A stretch of DNA of 64,000 nt from Streptomyces lienomycini. GTDB lineage: Bacteria > Actinomycetota > Actinomycetes > Streptomycetales > Streptomycetaceae. The notes below the pieces were generated by a model. That model made no database searches, had not been told where the DNA came from, and was given only the letters and a program-made list of their open reading frames with translations. Positions 10,526 through 20,002 of this stretch are shown piece by piece. Numbering within the stretch: position 1 is the first letter of the stretch; each line of letters starts with the position of its first letter. The stretch spans positions 3,782,001 to 3,846,000 of the forward strand of contig NZ_CP116257.1 of the NCBI RefSeq assembly GCF_027947595.1, in the 5' to 3' direction. Made by a program: the position numbers and the translations under genes.

Positions 10526-11971
10526 TCAGTGGCCCTCCCTCGTGACGGCCCGGGCGGAGGCGGCGGCGGTCGCGACGTCCCGGGGATAGGTGCGCAGCGC
10601 CACCAGTCCGAGGAGTCCGGCGGCGATCAGCGGGAGGAGGAACAGCAACAGGGTGTACTGCAACCCGTCGTCACCCGCGAACACCCGAGCCGAAACCCAC
10701 CCGAACAGCGTGGGGGCCGCGGCTTCTCCGAGGGTTCGCAGCATCGTCCGCACGCCTTCCGCCCTGCCCCACAAGGAGGGGTGGATGATGTCCAGCCGGG
10801 CGGCGTCCAGAGGGGGGTTGGCCGCTCCGAGCAGCGCCGTGGCGCCGATCAGCAGAGGCAGGGCGACCAGCAGCGAGGTGCTGTGGAAGGCGGGTGCGGC
10901 CGGCACGGGGAGGGCGAGCAGGCACACCGTGGGCACCAGGACCCGCGCGTTGACCCGGTCGCGGTCGAGCAGCCGGTCCGCCACACGCCCCCCGAGCAGC
11001 ACGCCGACCAGGGCGCCGAGCCCCACCACCAGCACCAGGGTGCCGGCGACGGAGGTGCTGACGCCGTACTGGTGGGTGGCGAACAAGGTCGCGAAGGAAC
11101 GCAGGCCGGCGAAGAAGAAGTAGCCGAGCGCGGAAGCCACGATGAGTACGAGATTGGTGCGCACGCGCAGGATGTGGCCGACCGCCCGCCACAGCGGCAG
11201 ACTGCGGGGATCGTCGCGGAGCACCAGGTTTTCGTCCGGCTCGACACCCCTCGATCGCGCGGCCAGCGCGGCCGGGTTCCGTTCCACGGCCGATGCGTCG
11301 TCCTCGGCCCGGTAACGCGCCGAACGCCCGCGCCGGGAGTTCTCCGGCGTCGTCCGGAGGTGCCCCTGGCCGCCGCGAACCGGTTCGGGCAGCCGGGCCA
11401 CCGCCCAGGTCAGCAGAGCACCGGGGACGACCAGCCACCAGAAGGCGTACCGCCAGCCGAGCGCGGAGCCCACCATGCCGGAGACGGCGAACCCCAGTCC
11501 CGTACCCACCAGTTCCCCGCCGAGGACGGCGCCGTACATCCGGGCGCGGTCGCGCACGGGGAAGTAGTCCCCGACGAGGGAGGCGACGGTCGGTCCGGCC
11601 GTGGCGGTCACGGCGCCGAGAGCCGCCCGGGAGATCAGCAGCCACAGGTACGAGGGAGCCAGCGCGGACAGGGCGGTGGCCGTGGCCCACAGCGCCGTGC
11701 TGCACGCGAGCAGGCGGGCGCGGTTCACTCTGTCGGTGAGCACCCCCACCGGGATCGTGCACGCCGCGCCCACCAGTGAGACCACCGTGGCCAGCAGCCC
11801 GATCTCGATGTTGCCGACGTCGAAGGCGTCCTTGAGCGGACCGGCCATCGCGGAGACCGTGCCCTTGTCCGCGCCGTCCAGACCGAGCACCGCGCCGAGG
11901 ACGAGAACGGCTCTGGCGCGGTCGGCACCGCCCAGGGCGCGCACGACTCGCTGCCTCGTGCCGGTCAGCAC
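10526..11971 (-). CDS. MFS transporter (12 TM)
   Basis: This major facilitator permease starts at the GTG at 11971 (VLTGTRQRVVRALGG). A longer in-frame extension upstream is Arg/Gly-rich and unlike coding sequence. The hallmark loop 2-3 motif appears as GVLTDRVNRARLL, and the second-half copy as GGRVADRLLDRDRVNARVL. Twelve hydrophobic segments are recognisable, with a cytosolic charged loop (NSRRGRSARYRAEDDASAVER) between the halves. The N-terminal DKGTVSAMAGPL resembles spinster-like and sugar-phosphate-type MFS members. The substrate is unknown. Confidence 0.88.
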   Translation of the reverse strand: MLTGTRQRVVRALGGADRARAVLVLGAVLGLDGADKGTVSAMAGPLKDAFDVGNIEIGLLATVVSLVGAACTIPVGVLTDRVNRARLLACSTALWATATALSALAPSYLWLLISRAALGAVTATAGPTVASLVGDYFPVRDRARMYGAVLGGELVGTGLGFAVSGMVGSALGWRYAFWWLVVPGALLTWAVARLPEPVRGGQGHLRTTPENSRRGRSARYRAEDDASAVERNPAALAARSRGVEPDENLVLRDDPRSLPLWRAVGHILRVRTNLVLIVASALGYFFFAGLRSFATLFATHQYGVSTSVAGTLVLVVGLGALVGVLLGGRVADRLLDRDRVNARVLVPTVCLLALPVPAAPAFHSTSLLVALPLLIGATALLGAANPPLDAARLDIIHPSLWGRAEGVRTMLRTLGEAAAPTLFGWVSARVFAGDDGLQYTLLLFLLPLIAAGLLGLVALRTYPRDVATAAASARAVTREGH

Positions 11972-12171
11972 GGCCCCGTCCCACCGGCGAACCGCACCTC
12001 GGCCGGATCGACGGCGGACCGGCGCACGCCTGTGCGTCGTGCCGCCACCGGTCCGGGGGCCACCGGCATGCGGAAGCCTCCTCCCGTCGTCCGAGCCCAG
12101 GCCTACGCGCCGTCGCCCTGCTGTCGCGGACATCGACCCGGAGACACAGGTTGGTTCCCATGTCACACGCA

Positions 12172-12705
12172 GACATATCGCCGCGAAGGTGACTATAGCG
12201 ACAGAGGGGGATTCGGAACCGGTGATCAGCGGTGTGTTCGGAGCGCGATGGTGAAAGCCGTCGTGCGGGCGTCGACGGCGCCCGCGAGGCCGGCCGGTTC
12301 ACACGCCGCGTAGGCCATCCCGAGCCCGCCCGGGCTGCGTCCCCGTAGGGAGCGGTGGGACCCGTGCCGCATCCGGTCTGCTCCGCGGCCGACGGGGCGA
12401 GCCGCCCACACCGGCGGGGACGACCCCGGCCCGCCACGGGTCGCAAGACGCCTCGGACCCGAGGCAGCAGGCCGTGGTGCCGAGGGAATGGGCCGGTGTC
12501 CACCGGCTGACTGCGGCCGCCATGGTGCGCGTTCGCGGGTCTTTACAGTTTTGCGGCGTCTCTGTTAAAAACCCTCGCCGCCGCAGGCCTTGATGAGCCG
12601 TGGGGCCTCGGCCAGAGTCGGGGCGCGGCGAACATCCCCCCAACCTTCGCCGCCGGGCAAGTGCCGCCACCTGTGCGAACTTGCCTGCTACCGGAAGGAA
12701 TCAGT
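12172..12705. other. 534-bp intergenic region, protease promoter side
   Basis: No convincing gene is present; the ORFs seen here lack coding bias and ribosome binding sites. The right part holds a putative promoter at 12543-12572. The left part is ordinary GC-rich spacer with small AT pockets (TATCGCCG, GACTATAGCGACAGAG) that could carry promoters for the MFS gene. Confidence 0.5.
12543..12572 (+). promoter_or_regulatory. putative sigma-70-like promoter for secreted protease
   Basis: TTTACA at 12543-12548 and TAAAAA at 12567-12572 are separated by 18 bp, about 135 bp upstream of the protease start. It is one of the few AT-rich spots in the region. Confidence 0.4.
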
Positions 12706-13896
12706 GTGCGCATTTCGCGTAAGTATGCCTTCGTCGCAGCCGCCGGCGTCCTTCTCTCGGTGTCCGCCGTAGGCGGTGCCCAGGCCCAGAACGGCGACCC
12801 GGCCCCGAGGTACCAGCCGGAGATGGTGCGGGCACTCGCCGCGTCACTCGGCGTCACCGAGGACGCCGCCGAGCAGCGCCTGGACCAGCAGGACGCACAG
12901 CAGGCCAGACTGGCAGGCCTGGCCAAGAGCGGGATACCGGCCGACGGAGCCTTCTTCGACGCAGCCGGCAAGCTGACCGTCAACACCGACAGTGCCGCGG
13001 CGGCCGAGAAGGTGGAGCGGGCGGGCCTGACCGCCCGCGTCCCCTCCCGCGGCCAGGCCGAGCTGGGCCGGATCAAGGCGAAGCTCGACACCCTCGCCGC
13101 CCAGCGCGTGCCGACGGGCGTGGCCTCCTGGGGCGTCGACCTGGCGTCGGACACCGTCACGGTCGAGGTCAACAGCGACCGCGGGCCCGCCGCGAAGGCC
13201 TTCCTCGCCGAGGCCGGGAAGTACGGCTCCGCGGTCAAGGTCGTGCGCGGCCGGCAGGAACTCGTCCCGCAGGCGGTGATCTACCCGGGCAGCCGGATGA
13301 CCTTCAACGGCTACATCTGCTCGGTCGGTTACGGCGCCCACGACAGGAACGGCAAGGAGTACCTGGTCACCGCCGGACACTGCGTCGAGGACCTCCCCGT
13401 ACTGTCCTACGACAACGTGCGCTTCGCCCGGGCCACCCACACCAGGTTCGCGCTCGGATCCCGCAGCGTCGACATGGGCGTCGCCGCCATCGACGCCGGC
13501 AACTCCGTCGCGACGAGCGTGGGCACCTGGGGCAACAGCAGCCCGGTCGCCGTCAGCGGCAGTCGCCGCGCCGCCTCGGGGGCCGCGCTGTGCAAGTCCG
13601 GCCAGACCACCGGCTGGACCTGCGGCAAGGTCGGCTCGTACAACGTCAGCGTGACGTACACGGACCAGCACGGCGGCCCCGACACCGTGGTGACCGGCCT
13701 CGCCAGCTCCACCGTCTGCACCGAGGGCGGTGACAGCGGCGGTGCCTACATCTCCGGGAACCAGGCCCAGGGCATGACATCCGGCGGCCCCACCGGCCAG
13801 CAGTGCACCGGAGGCGTGAACTCCCGCGGCTCCTCCTACTTCCAGCCCCTCGACGACGCGCTCAGCTACTACGGCCTGACGCTGAACACCAACTGA
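12706..13896 (+). CDS. secreted serine protease, streptogrisin/alpha-lytic type (S1)
   Basis: The GTG at 12706 follows GGAAGGA. Residues 1-27 are a Sec signal peptide (AAAGVLLSVSAVGGAQA). Residues ~30-190 form the alpha-lytic-type pro-region that assists folding. The chymotrypsin-like protease follows from about V191. The catalytic triad is H225 (TAGHCVE), D256 (SRSVDMGVA) and S344 (GGDSGGAY). Cys pairs C205/C226 and C296/C306 flank the His and a surface loop as in streptogrisins. Proteins of this group are exported as zymogens that process themselves. The length (396 aa) is normal and a terminator follows. Confidence 0.95.
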   Translation: MRISRKYAFVAAAGVLLSVSAVGGAQAQNGDPAPRYQPEMVRALAASLGVTEDAAEQRLDQQDAQQARLAGLAKSGIPADGAFFDAAGKLTVNTDSAAAAEKVERAGLTARVPSRGQAELGRIKAKLDTLAAQRVPTGVASWGVDLASDTVTVEVNSDRGPAAKAFLAEAGKYGSAVKVVRGRQELVPQAVIYPGSRMTFNGYICSVGYGAHDRNGKEYLVTAGHCVEDLPVLSYDNVRFARATHTRFALGSRSVDMGVAAIDAGNSVATSVGTWGNSSPVAVSGSRRAASGAALCKSGQTTGWTCGKVGSYNVSVTYTDQHGGPDTVVTGLASSTVCTEGGDSGGAYISGNQAQGMTSGGPTGQQCTGGVNSRGSSYFQPLDDALSYYGLTLNTN

Positions 13897-13917
13897 TTCC
13901 CGCCCACCCGGCTGACC

Positions 13918-13951
13918 AGGGGCCGTTCACCAACTACGGTGGGCGGTCCCT
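13918..13951 (+). terminator. hairpin terminator after protease
   Basis: A 14-bp stem with G-T wobbles (AGGGGCCGTTCACC / GGTGGGCGGTCCCT) has a 6-base loop, 20 bp after the protease stop codon. Confidence 0.6.
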
Positions 13952-14010
13952 TCGGCGTGCGACGCGACCGCCGGCAGGGGCCCGTGCCGCGCCCCCCGTG
14001 GAAAGAAGTC

Positions 14011-14934
14011 ATGCCGACCAGCCCGACCCACGAACACAGTCGACCCGAAACGAACTTCGCCCTCGCCCTCCGGGACGCACTGCGGCGCCGCGGGCTGCCC
14101 CTGGAGCGCGTATGCGGCCGCCTGCACGCCCAGGGAATCAACGTGAGCGTCGCCACCCTCAGCCACTGGCAGCGTGGCCGCAGCCAGCCCGAGCGGTCGC
14201 GGTCACTGCAGGCCGTCGACGCACTGGAGCCGATACTCGGCCTCGAACCGCGCACACTGCGTTCGCTGCTCGGACCCCACCGCCCCCGGGGCCGTGCCCT
14301 GTTCCAGGACCCCGCCGCCACTCGCTGCGTCTACGGTGACAAATCCGACCTCGAGCAAGCCCTCGGCGAGGCGTTCGACGCGTTCAACACCGACACCCAA
14401 CTGCTCGTCGCACACGAGACCATGACACTGGACGAGCACCGCTCCACCCGCGAGATCGCGGTCACCAGCGTCCTGCGGGCCGTCAGGGACGGCGCCCGGC
14501 AGCTCACCGTCGTCCACTTCCTGGACGAACTGCCGGCCGACGGCGTGGACATCGTCGTACGCAACGGCGAAATGACCGGCAGCCACGTCGTGCCGGACCT
14601 GCGGAGCGTCATGGCCGACATCTCGTTCGGCCGGCCGCTGGCCCGCAACGAGACGGCGGTGGTCGACTACACCCTTCGCATCGGGCGCACACCCACACCC
14701 ACGCCCTCGCACGCTCACGAGCGCCGTATCCGGCATCCACTGCGCACCTATCTCCTGCACGTGCGGTTCCACCCGTCGGCCCTGCCGACGCGCTGCCACT
14801 ACTTCTACCGGGCACGCCTCGGCGACGAACCGCGCCAACGCCACCGGGTGGAACTGGACGCCTCCCACACCGCCCACCTGCTCCCCGCCAAGTGCCCGCC
14901 CGGGGTGTACGGGCTCGAGTGGGAATGGGACTGA
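14011..14934 (+). CDS. putative regulator with N-terminal XRE-like HTH
   Basis: This 307-aa protein starts at MPTSPTHEHS (GGAAAG upstream). Residues ~10-75 look like a cro/C1-type helix-turn-helix (FALALRDALRRRGLPLERVC, then VSVATLSHWQRGRSQPERSR). The remaining ~220 residues are a soluble alpha/beta region with no family I recognise (LVAHETMTLDEHRSTREIAV, VVHFLDELPADGVDIVVRNG). The domain order suggests a Streptomyces-type regulator with a ligand-sensing C-terminus. It is convergent with cydB and just 2 bp from its stop codon. Confidence 0.7.
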   Translation: MPTSPTHEHSRPETNFALALRDALRRRGLPLERVCGRLHAQGINVSVATLSHWQRGRSQPERSRSLQAVDALEPILGLEPRTLRSLLGPHRPRGRALFQDPAATRCVYGDKSDLEQALGEAFDAFNTDTQLLVAHETMTLDEHRSTREIAVTSVLRAVRDGARQLTVVHFLDELPADGVDIVVRNGEMTGSHVVPDLRSVMADISFGRPLARNETAVVDYTLRIGRTPTPTPSHAHERRIRHPLRTYLLHVRFHPSALPTRCHYFYRARLGDEPRQRHRVELDASHTAHLLPAKCPPGVYGLEWEWD

Positions 14935-14936
14935 GT

Positions 14937-15965
14937 TCACGCGTCCCGCGAGGTCGGGGAGTCGGACACGGAGGCCGGCGGGCGCCGTTGGAACGTGGCG
15001 TACAGCAGCCACAGCGAGGGGACCAGCAGGAGCGCCCCGACAGCCAGAACCACCAGACAGGCCGTAAGGACCGCCGGGTCCGAGGCGGCTTGGCCGACCG
15101 AGATCCCACCGACCAGCATCGCGGGGTACTGCGCCGCGCCCCACGCCCAGAGGATCGCGGCGACCGCCAGTGCCGAGGCGGGACGGGCCAGGACGAAGCG
15201 GCGACGGTTCAGCAGGACGAGCGCGACGAGACCGGCGACGACACTGAGCACGACCAGGGGCAGCGCGCGACGGGTCAGCCCGTGGAAGAGTTCGGGGGCG
15301 TCGGCGTGCAGCACGGCGATACCGGCGCCCGCGACGGCGCCGCTGGTCAGACCGCTGACGATCGCGCGCCGGGCGAAGGACGAGGCGAGCGCGCGTTCGC
15401 CGTCACGGGCGGCGTCGGCGCACAGGTACACCGCGGCGAGGTGAGCACAGGTGGTGACGGCCAGGACGCCGCCGAGGGCCGAGGTGGGATTGAGCCAACT
15501 GGTGATGACGTCGCCTGCGGCGAGACCGGGCGGCACCCGCCCGGAGGCGACCGCCCCGGCCACGGCACCGAGGAAGAACGGCGTGATCACGGAGGACAGG
15601 GCGAAGAACGCGCCGAACAGACGCTGCTGCCACAACTCGGTACTCGCCTTGCGGAAGGCGAACGCGGCCCCCCGCGCGATGATGCCCAGGGCCGCGAAGG
15701 TCAGCGGCAGGTAGAGCGTGGACATGACGGCGGCGAACACGGGGGAGAACGCGGACCACAGCAGCACGATCACGAAGATGAGCCAGACGTGGTTGGCCTC
15801 CCAGATGGGGCCGATGCTGTGCTCGATCAGGCGGCGCTGAGGCAGTCCGCGCCGGGACCCGCCGGCGAGCAGGTCCCACACACCCGCGCCGAAGTCCGCC
15901 CCGCCGAACAGGGCGTAGCAGGTGAGGCCCACCCACATGACAGCAAGAGCCGTGTCTGCGAGCAC
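14937..15965 (-). CDS. cydB: cytochrome bd oxidase subunit II
   Basis: This is a membrane subunit of the high-oxygen-affinity quinol oxidase. It carries the CydB signature segments WVGLTCYALFGGADFGAGVWDLL near the N-terminus and IGPIWEANHVWLIFVIVLLW, followed by about seven more helices. The GTG at 15965 is preferred because GGAGG stands five bases before it; a longer frame begins at 16025. cydA lies immediately upstream in the same direction with a ~120 bp gap. The cydCD heme/cysteine exporter genes needed for assembly are not in this window. Confidence 0.95.
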   Translation of the reverse strand: MLADTALAVMWVGLTCYALFGGADFGAGVWDLLAGGSRRGLPQRRLIEHSIGPIWEANHVWLIFVIVLLWSAFSPVFAAVMSTLYLPLTFAALGIIARGAAFAFRKASTELWQQRLFGAFFALSSVITPFFLGAVAGAVASGRVPPGLAAGDVITSWLNPTSALGGVLAVTTCAHLAAVYLCADAARDGERALASSFARRAIVSGLTSGAVAGAGIAVLHADAPELFHGLTRRALPLVVLSVVAGLVALVLLNRRRFVLARPASALAVAAILWAWGAAQYPAMLVGGISVGQAASDPAVLTACLVVLAVGALLLVPSLWLLYATFQRRPPASVSDSPTSRDA

Positions 15966-16086
15966 GGTCACCTCCGGTGCTGGCCGACTGGGCGGCGCGA
16001 GAAGCGGTTCGGGTGGGGGAAGCACCGAACGGGGGAGCGCCCCGGGCGGTGCGGACGGCGCGGAGGGCCGGGAAGCCGCGCGCCGG

Positions 16087-17502
16087 TCATACGACGGGGT
16101 AGCTCTCGACGTCCTGCTCCTGCGGTGCCAGCGGCACGGCAGTGCCCTTGGCCAGGCGCCGGAGTACGTAGACGGTCGCGACGGTCATGCCGGTGTAGAC
16201 GACCAGCACCAGCCACAGTCCGGTCATGAGGCCCGGTGCCGGGTTCACGGCATCACGCACGCTCATGATCCCCCACACGATCCAGGGCTGCCGCCCGAGT
16301 TCCGTGACGCACCAGCCGCTCTCCAGCGCGACCACCGACGCGGGACCGCCGACGGCGGCGAGCCCCAGGAACAGCCGGGACCCGCGCTGGTCGAGCAGCT
16401 CGCCCTGCCGCCCGCGCCCGCGCCACCAGGACAGCAGCAGCCAGGCCCCCAGGGCCAGGAGGAACAGCCCGACACCCACCATGATGTCGAACGCCCAGTG
16501 CACCCCCGTCACGGCCGGCCACTGGCTGCGTGGCACCGTGTCCAGGCCCTGGACGACGGTGCTCGGTGAGTAGCCGACCAGCAGGGACAGGCCGTTGGGG
16601 ATCTCCAGTCCGTACCGCAGCGCGTCGTCCCGAGCGATTCCCCCGAGGGTCAGCGGTACGTGGGAACCGGTGGTGAAGACCCCCTCGATCGCCGCCAGTT
16701 TCGCCGGTTGGAACTCCGCCAGGAACCGCGCCGCCCAGTCCCCCACGACGAGCTGGAAGGGCGTCACCGCCGCTCCCAGGGTGAAGGGGATGTAGAACCC
16801 GGCCTTGTGATAGGCGTCCCGGCGGCCCCGCAGCAGGGCGACCGCGTAGACCGCGGCCGTCAGGAAGGACGCCACCATGAAGGCGGCGAGGATCATGTGC
16901 ACGGTCTGCGGCGGGCTCGCGGGGTTGAGCATGGCTGCCCACGGGTCCACGTCGACGACCCTCCCCTCACGCAGCACGAAGCCGCGGGGCTGGTTCATCC
17001 AGGCGTTGGCGCAGACCACGAAGAACGCGGAGGCGACGCCCGCCACCACGATCGGCAGGCCGGTGAGCAGATGCCGTCGGGGCGGCAGCCGGTCCCAGGC
17101 GTAGAGGTAGATTCCCAGGAAGATCGCCTCGATGAAGAAGGCGATGCCCTCCAGCGCGAAGGGCAGCCCGATCACCTGGCCGAACCTGCCCATCAGGCCC
17201 GGCCACAGCAGCCCCATCTCGAAGCTGAGGATCGTGCCGGACACGGCGCCCACGGCGAAGAGCACCCCCATCGCGCGGGCCCACCTGCGCGCCAGCAACC
17301 GGTGGGCGGGGTTGCCGGTACGGATGCCGTACCACTCGGCGATCAGCGTGAGCGCGGGCAGGCCCACACCGAGACACGCGACGACGATGTGCCAGGCGAG
17401 GGAGAATCCCATCTGCGCCCTGGCCGCGGCGAGGTCGCCCTCGGACACCTTGTCCACGGCCAGCGCGACGACCGGCCACGGCGCCGCGGCCAGATGATGC
17501 AT
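16087..17502 (-). CDS. cydA: cytochrome bd oxidase subunit I
   Basis: This subunit carries the haems and the quinol site. The N-terminal helix holds the haem-ligand His (FSLAWHIVVACLGVGLP). The conserved GRQPW motif is present (LGRQPWIVWGIM), as are EGIAFFIEAIFLGIYLYAWDRL and NAWMNQPRGF. The Q-loop is of the short type usual outside enterobacteria. ATG at 17502 lies ten bases after AGGAGG; in-frame GTGs at 17505 and 17511 are alternatives. No Rex-like operator is evident in the upstream 140 bp. Confidence 0.96.
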   Translation of the reverse strand: MHHLAAAPWPVVALAVDKVSEGDLAAARAQMGFSLAWHIVVACLGVGLPALTLIAEWYGIRTGNPAHRLLARRWARAMGVLFAVGAVSGTILSFEMGLLWPGLMGRFGQVIGLPFALEGIAFFIEAIFLGIYLYAWDRLPPRRHLLTGLPIVVAGVASAFFVVCANAWMNQPRGFVLREGRVVDVDPWAAMLNPASPPQTVHMILAAFMVASFLTAAVYAVALLRGRRDAYHKAGFYIPFTLGAAVTPFQLVVGDWAARFLAEFQPAKLAAIEGVFTTGSHVPLTLGGIARDDALRYGLEIPNGLSLLVGYSPSTVVQGLDTVPRSQWPAVTGVHWAFDIMVGVGLFLLALGAWLLLSWWRGRGRQGELLDQRGSRLFLGLAAVGGPASVVALESGWCVTELGRQPWIVWGIMSVRDAVNPAPGLMTGLWLVLVVYTGMTVATVYVLRRLAKGTAVPLAPQEQDVESYPVV

Positions 17503-17655
17503 CACGGACACGCCTCCTTGTCGACGGCGAGCGAGGCGCGGAGCCGTCCCGGTGGGTCACTGCACGCCGCCGATATGCCGCTTATGCCCTGTGTAGCCTT
17601 CCCTAGAAGGTAGCGACGTGGACGGCGGAAGTCGCCCCGCCACGCCTCCGCGCGG

Positions 17656-18627
17656 TCAGCTGCGGAGCAGGTCGGCGGAGGCGGCCCAGAGACGCCGGGC
17701 GGTGGCGGGGTCGAGTGCCCATTCCTTGACGCCGTGCGGGTGCTGTGCGAGGTCGGCGTCGTTCGGCACGGTGTAGGCCTCTCGCGCATCGTCGAGGTAG
17801 TGACCTCCGGAGTGGGCGAACTCGGGGGCGACGGCCGCGACGATGCTGGTGGCGGCCCCCTGCTCGACCGTCTTGTACGTGAAGACCCCGGCGGCCTCGG
17901 CGGCGTCCAGCGACTCCTTCTGCCGTGCGGTGAAGTTCCGCTGCAGTCCCGTGGCGACGCCGCCGGGATTCACCGCGTTGGCGACGATCCCGTCGGACGC
18001 CCAGAGCCGGGTCGCCTCGACGGCGAAGAGCGAGTTCGCCGTCTTCGACCGGGCGTAGGCGATCTGCGGGTCGTAGTCGCGGTGCTCGAAGTGAAGGTCG
18101 TCGAAGTCGATGCCGGAACGCATGTGCGCCGTCGAGCTGACCGAGACGATCCGTGCACCGTCGCGGTCGGACGCTCCCCGGGCCAGTGCGTCGTGCAGGC
18201 CGACGGCCAGGGCGAAGTGACCGAGATGGTTGGTCGCGAACTGCAACTCCCAGCCGTCACGCGTCCGTTCGAGGCCGCCGGTGACCACGCCCGCGTTGTT
18301 GATCAGCAGGTGGAGCGGCCCGCGCCACGCGTCGACGAAGCGGGTGACGGAGACCCTGTCCGCGAGGTCGAGCCGCATGACCCGCGGTCGGACCGCGCCC
18401 GCCGACTTCGCGATCGTCTCGGCGGCGGCGTCGCCCGCGGTCGTGTTCCGGACCGCGAGGGTCACCTCCGCCCCGGCCGTGGCCAGCACGCGAGCCGTCT
18501 CGGTTCCGAGTCCGGAGGAGGATCCGGTCACGATCGCACGGACGCCGGTGAGGTGGGCGCCGCGCAGAGCTTCGTCAGCCGTGGTGGCGGAGGAGAAGGG
18601 TGTGGAGAGGGGGACGCGAGTGCTCAT
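17656..18627 (-). CDS. short-chain dehydrogenase/reductase (WWOX/retinol-dehydrogenase-like)
   Basis: This NAD(P)-dependent SDR of 323 aa has the cofactor motif TGSSSGLGTETARVLA, NNAG (LLINNAGVVTGG), catalytic Ser (IVSVSSTAHMRSG) and YxxxK (IAYARSKTANSLFA). The EGxxLQFATNHLGHF-type segment (WELQFATNHLGHFALAV) is typical of the extended WWOX-like group. ATG at 18627 is chosen over an in-frame GTG 24 bp upstream that overlaps the operator. It is divergent from a TetR gene, which probably represses it. Confidence 0.92.
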   Translation of the reverse strand: MSTRVPLSTPFSSATTADEALRGAHLTGVRAIVTGSSSGLGTETARVLATAGAEVTLAVRNTTAGDAAAETIAKSAGAVRPRVMRLDLADRVSVTRFVDAWRGPLHLLINNAGVVTGGLERTRDGWELQFATNHLGHFALAVGLHDALARGASDRDGARIVSVSSTAHMRSGIDFDDLHFEHRDYDPQIAYARSKTANSLFAVEATRLWASDGIVANAVNPGGVATGLQRNFTARQKESLDAAEAAGVFTYKTVEQGAATSIVAAVAPEFAHSGGHYLDDAREAYTVPNDADLAQHPHGVKEWALDPATARRLWAASADLLRS

Positions 18628-18634
18628 GGGGCGA

Positions 18635-18662
18635 CTATACGCGCTGGACACAAGTTGTATAG
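18635..18662. promoter_or_regulatory. operator candidate between SDR and TetR genes
   Basis: The inverted repeat CTATAC (18635-18640) / GTATAG (18657-18662) surrounds an inner ACAA-G-TTGT palindrome (18650-18658). It lies between the two divergent start codons, only 7 bp from the SDR start, and fits a TetR-type site. Confidence 0.5.
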
Positions 18663-18689
18663 CTTGGTGGCGGCTCGTATGCTCGTGCC

Positions 18690-19262
18690 ATGAGCAGCCC
18701 CGATGCCGGCCGCCCTCCGTCGCCGGCCGCCGACGCCGACCGCCGCACCGCGGTTCTGGACTCCGCCATGACCACCTTCGCCCGCTTCGGCTACAGGAAG
18801 ACCTCGATGGAGGAGGTGGCCCGTGCGGCGCGCATCTCCCGGCCCGGGCTCTACTTCCTCTTCTCCTCCAAGGAGGCCCTGTTCCGTGAGGCGGTCACCC
18901 AGGCGTTGGAGGGCGACATCACCGCGGTCGAACATGCCCTGGCCGACAGCGGCCGCCCTCTTGCGGAGCGTCTCGTCGAAGCGTTCGACCAGTGGGCGGG
19001 CCGCTACGTCGGCCCGTTGGCACGCGATGTCGCGGCCGTCGTCGAGGACCATCCCGACCTTCTCGGGGACATCGTCGACACCGCGCCGCGACGCTTCGAG
19101 GAACTGATCACGCAGGCGATCGCCGTCGAGTCGGGGCGAGAGACGGCCCTCCCCGTCGCACGGACGATGATCAGCGTGTCGATCGGCCTCAAGCACCAGG
19201 CCGTGTCACGGGACTTCTACCTCGAGCGACTGGAGGTCGCCGTCGGTCTCCTCACGCGCTGA
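18690..19262 (+). CDS. TetR family transcriptional regulator
   Basis: This 190-aa TetR has an N-terminal HTH at residues ~20-65 (AVLDSAMTTFARFGYRKTSMEEVARAARISRPGLYFLFSSKEALFREAV). A ligand-binding helical domain without a recognised subfamily follows (WAGRYVGPLARDVAAVVEDHPDLL). It is divergent from the SDR gene at 18627 and separated by about 60 bp that hold an inverted repeat, the usual arrangement for a repressor of its neighbour and itself. Confidence 0.93.
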   Translation: MSSPDAGRPPSPAADADRRTAVLDSAMTTFARFGYRKTSMEEVARAARISRPGLYFLFSSKEALFREAVTQALEGDITAVEHALADSGRPLAERLVEAFDQWAGRYVGPLARDVAAVVEDHPDLLGDIVDTAPRRFEELITQAIAVESGRETALPVARTMISVSIGLKHQAVSRDFYLERLEVAVGLLTR

Positions 19263-19300
19263 CCCGGCGGCACAACCGATCGCAGGCGCGGTCGGCCGCG

Positions 19301-19810
19301 TCACGAGGGGCCGACGGCAGACCGTCCGGGCGTACCGGTGGCAGACGGGGCACCGGCGCTGTCGGCGTCCACGCACACCAGCGAGACGCCTACGGGTGCC
19401 TGCAGGCCCTGGGCCGGTGTGCCGGGGAGGGCGACCGTCGCCGTCCAGTTGTTCTTCTCCAGGACGAGCGTCCCGCTGCCCATGTCGGGGCCCGGCTGCC
19501 AGCCGTACTGGGAACGGGCCCGCGCGAAGGCCGCCTTGAGCGCGGCGTCGACCGTTTCGGGCGCATGCCGTCCCGAGAGCTGTTCGAGGCAACCTTCCCC
19601 GAGCTCCAAGGGGGGCCGCCTCCTCTCCACCCCGATGCCTTCCGCCGCGAGTATCGACCGCATCTCCGACACCACCGTGTCCGCGGGCAGAGGCGCACCC
19701 GAGAAACGCGGGGGCAGCGGGCCGAGGTCCCGAGGAGCACAGGCCGACGCCGCCGTCAGCACCGCGACGGCGAGGCAGGCCGGGGTCGTGCGTCTCTGCC
19801 ACCGTCGCAT
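19301..19810 (-). CDS. secreted/lipoprotein-like hypothetical protein (169 aa)
   Basis: ATG at 19810 opens a basic N-terminus and hydrophobic core (RRTTPACLAVAVLTAASAC). This looks like a Sec or lipoprotein signal, although the lipobox is not canonical. The mature part includes a conserved-looking core (LEKNNWTATVALPGTPAQGL and LEQLSGRHAPETVDAALKAA) and ends in a Ser/Pro/Gly tail. No known family is recognised. Much longer in-frame upstream sequence is the antisense of the SDR gene and is not used. Confidence 0.65.
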   Translation of the reverse strand: MRRWQRRTTPACLAVAVLTAASACAPRDLGPLPPRFSGAPLPADTVVSEMRSILAAEGIGVERRRPPLELGEGCLEQLSGRHAPETVDAALKAAFARARSQYGWQPGPDMGSGTLVLEKNNWTATVALPGTPAQGLQAPVGVSLVCVDADSAGAPSATGTPGRSAVGPS

Positions 19811-20002
19811 ACCGTTGCCCGTCCTCTCCGCCGGGGGCCGGCGAAGAGCGCAGGCTATCAGGCTGTACCGGAGGGCACTGTCACGCACAGGCGTCCCGAA
19901 CACCCCGCGGAAGCCGCGGCGATGCCGTCCCGTCCGCCTATGCTGTCGAGGCAGGCCCCATACTTCAGCACCGTCTGCGATCCATGGACCGGGAGTGCCC
20001 GC

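Noticed and set aside
9524..11779. 751-codon plus-strand frame
   Set aside because: It runs antisense through both the DMT and MFS transporter genes and has the Gln/Gly/His-rich make-up of an antisense frame.
17512..17655. Rex operator upstream of cydA
   Set aside because: No TGTGAA-N-TTCACA-like repeat can be found; only ordinary spacer is seen.
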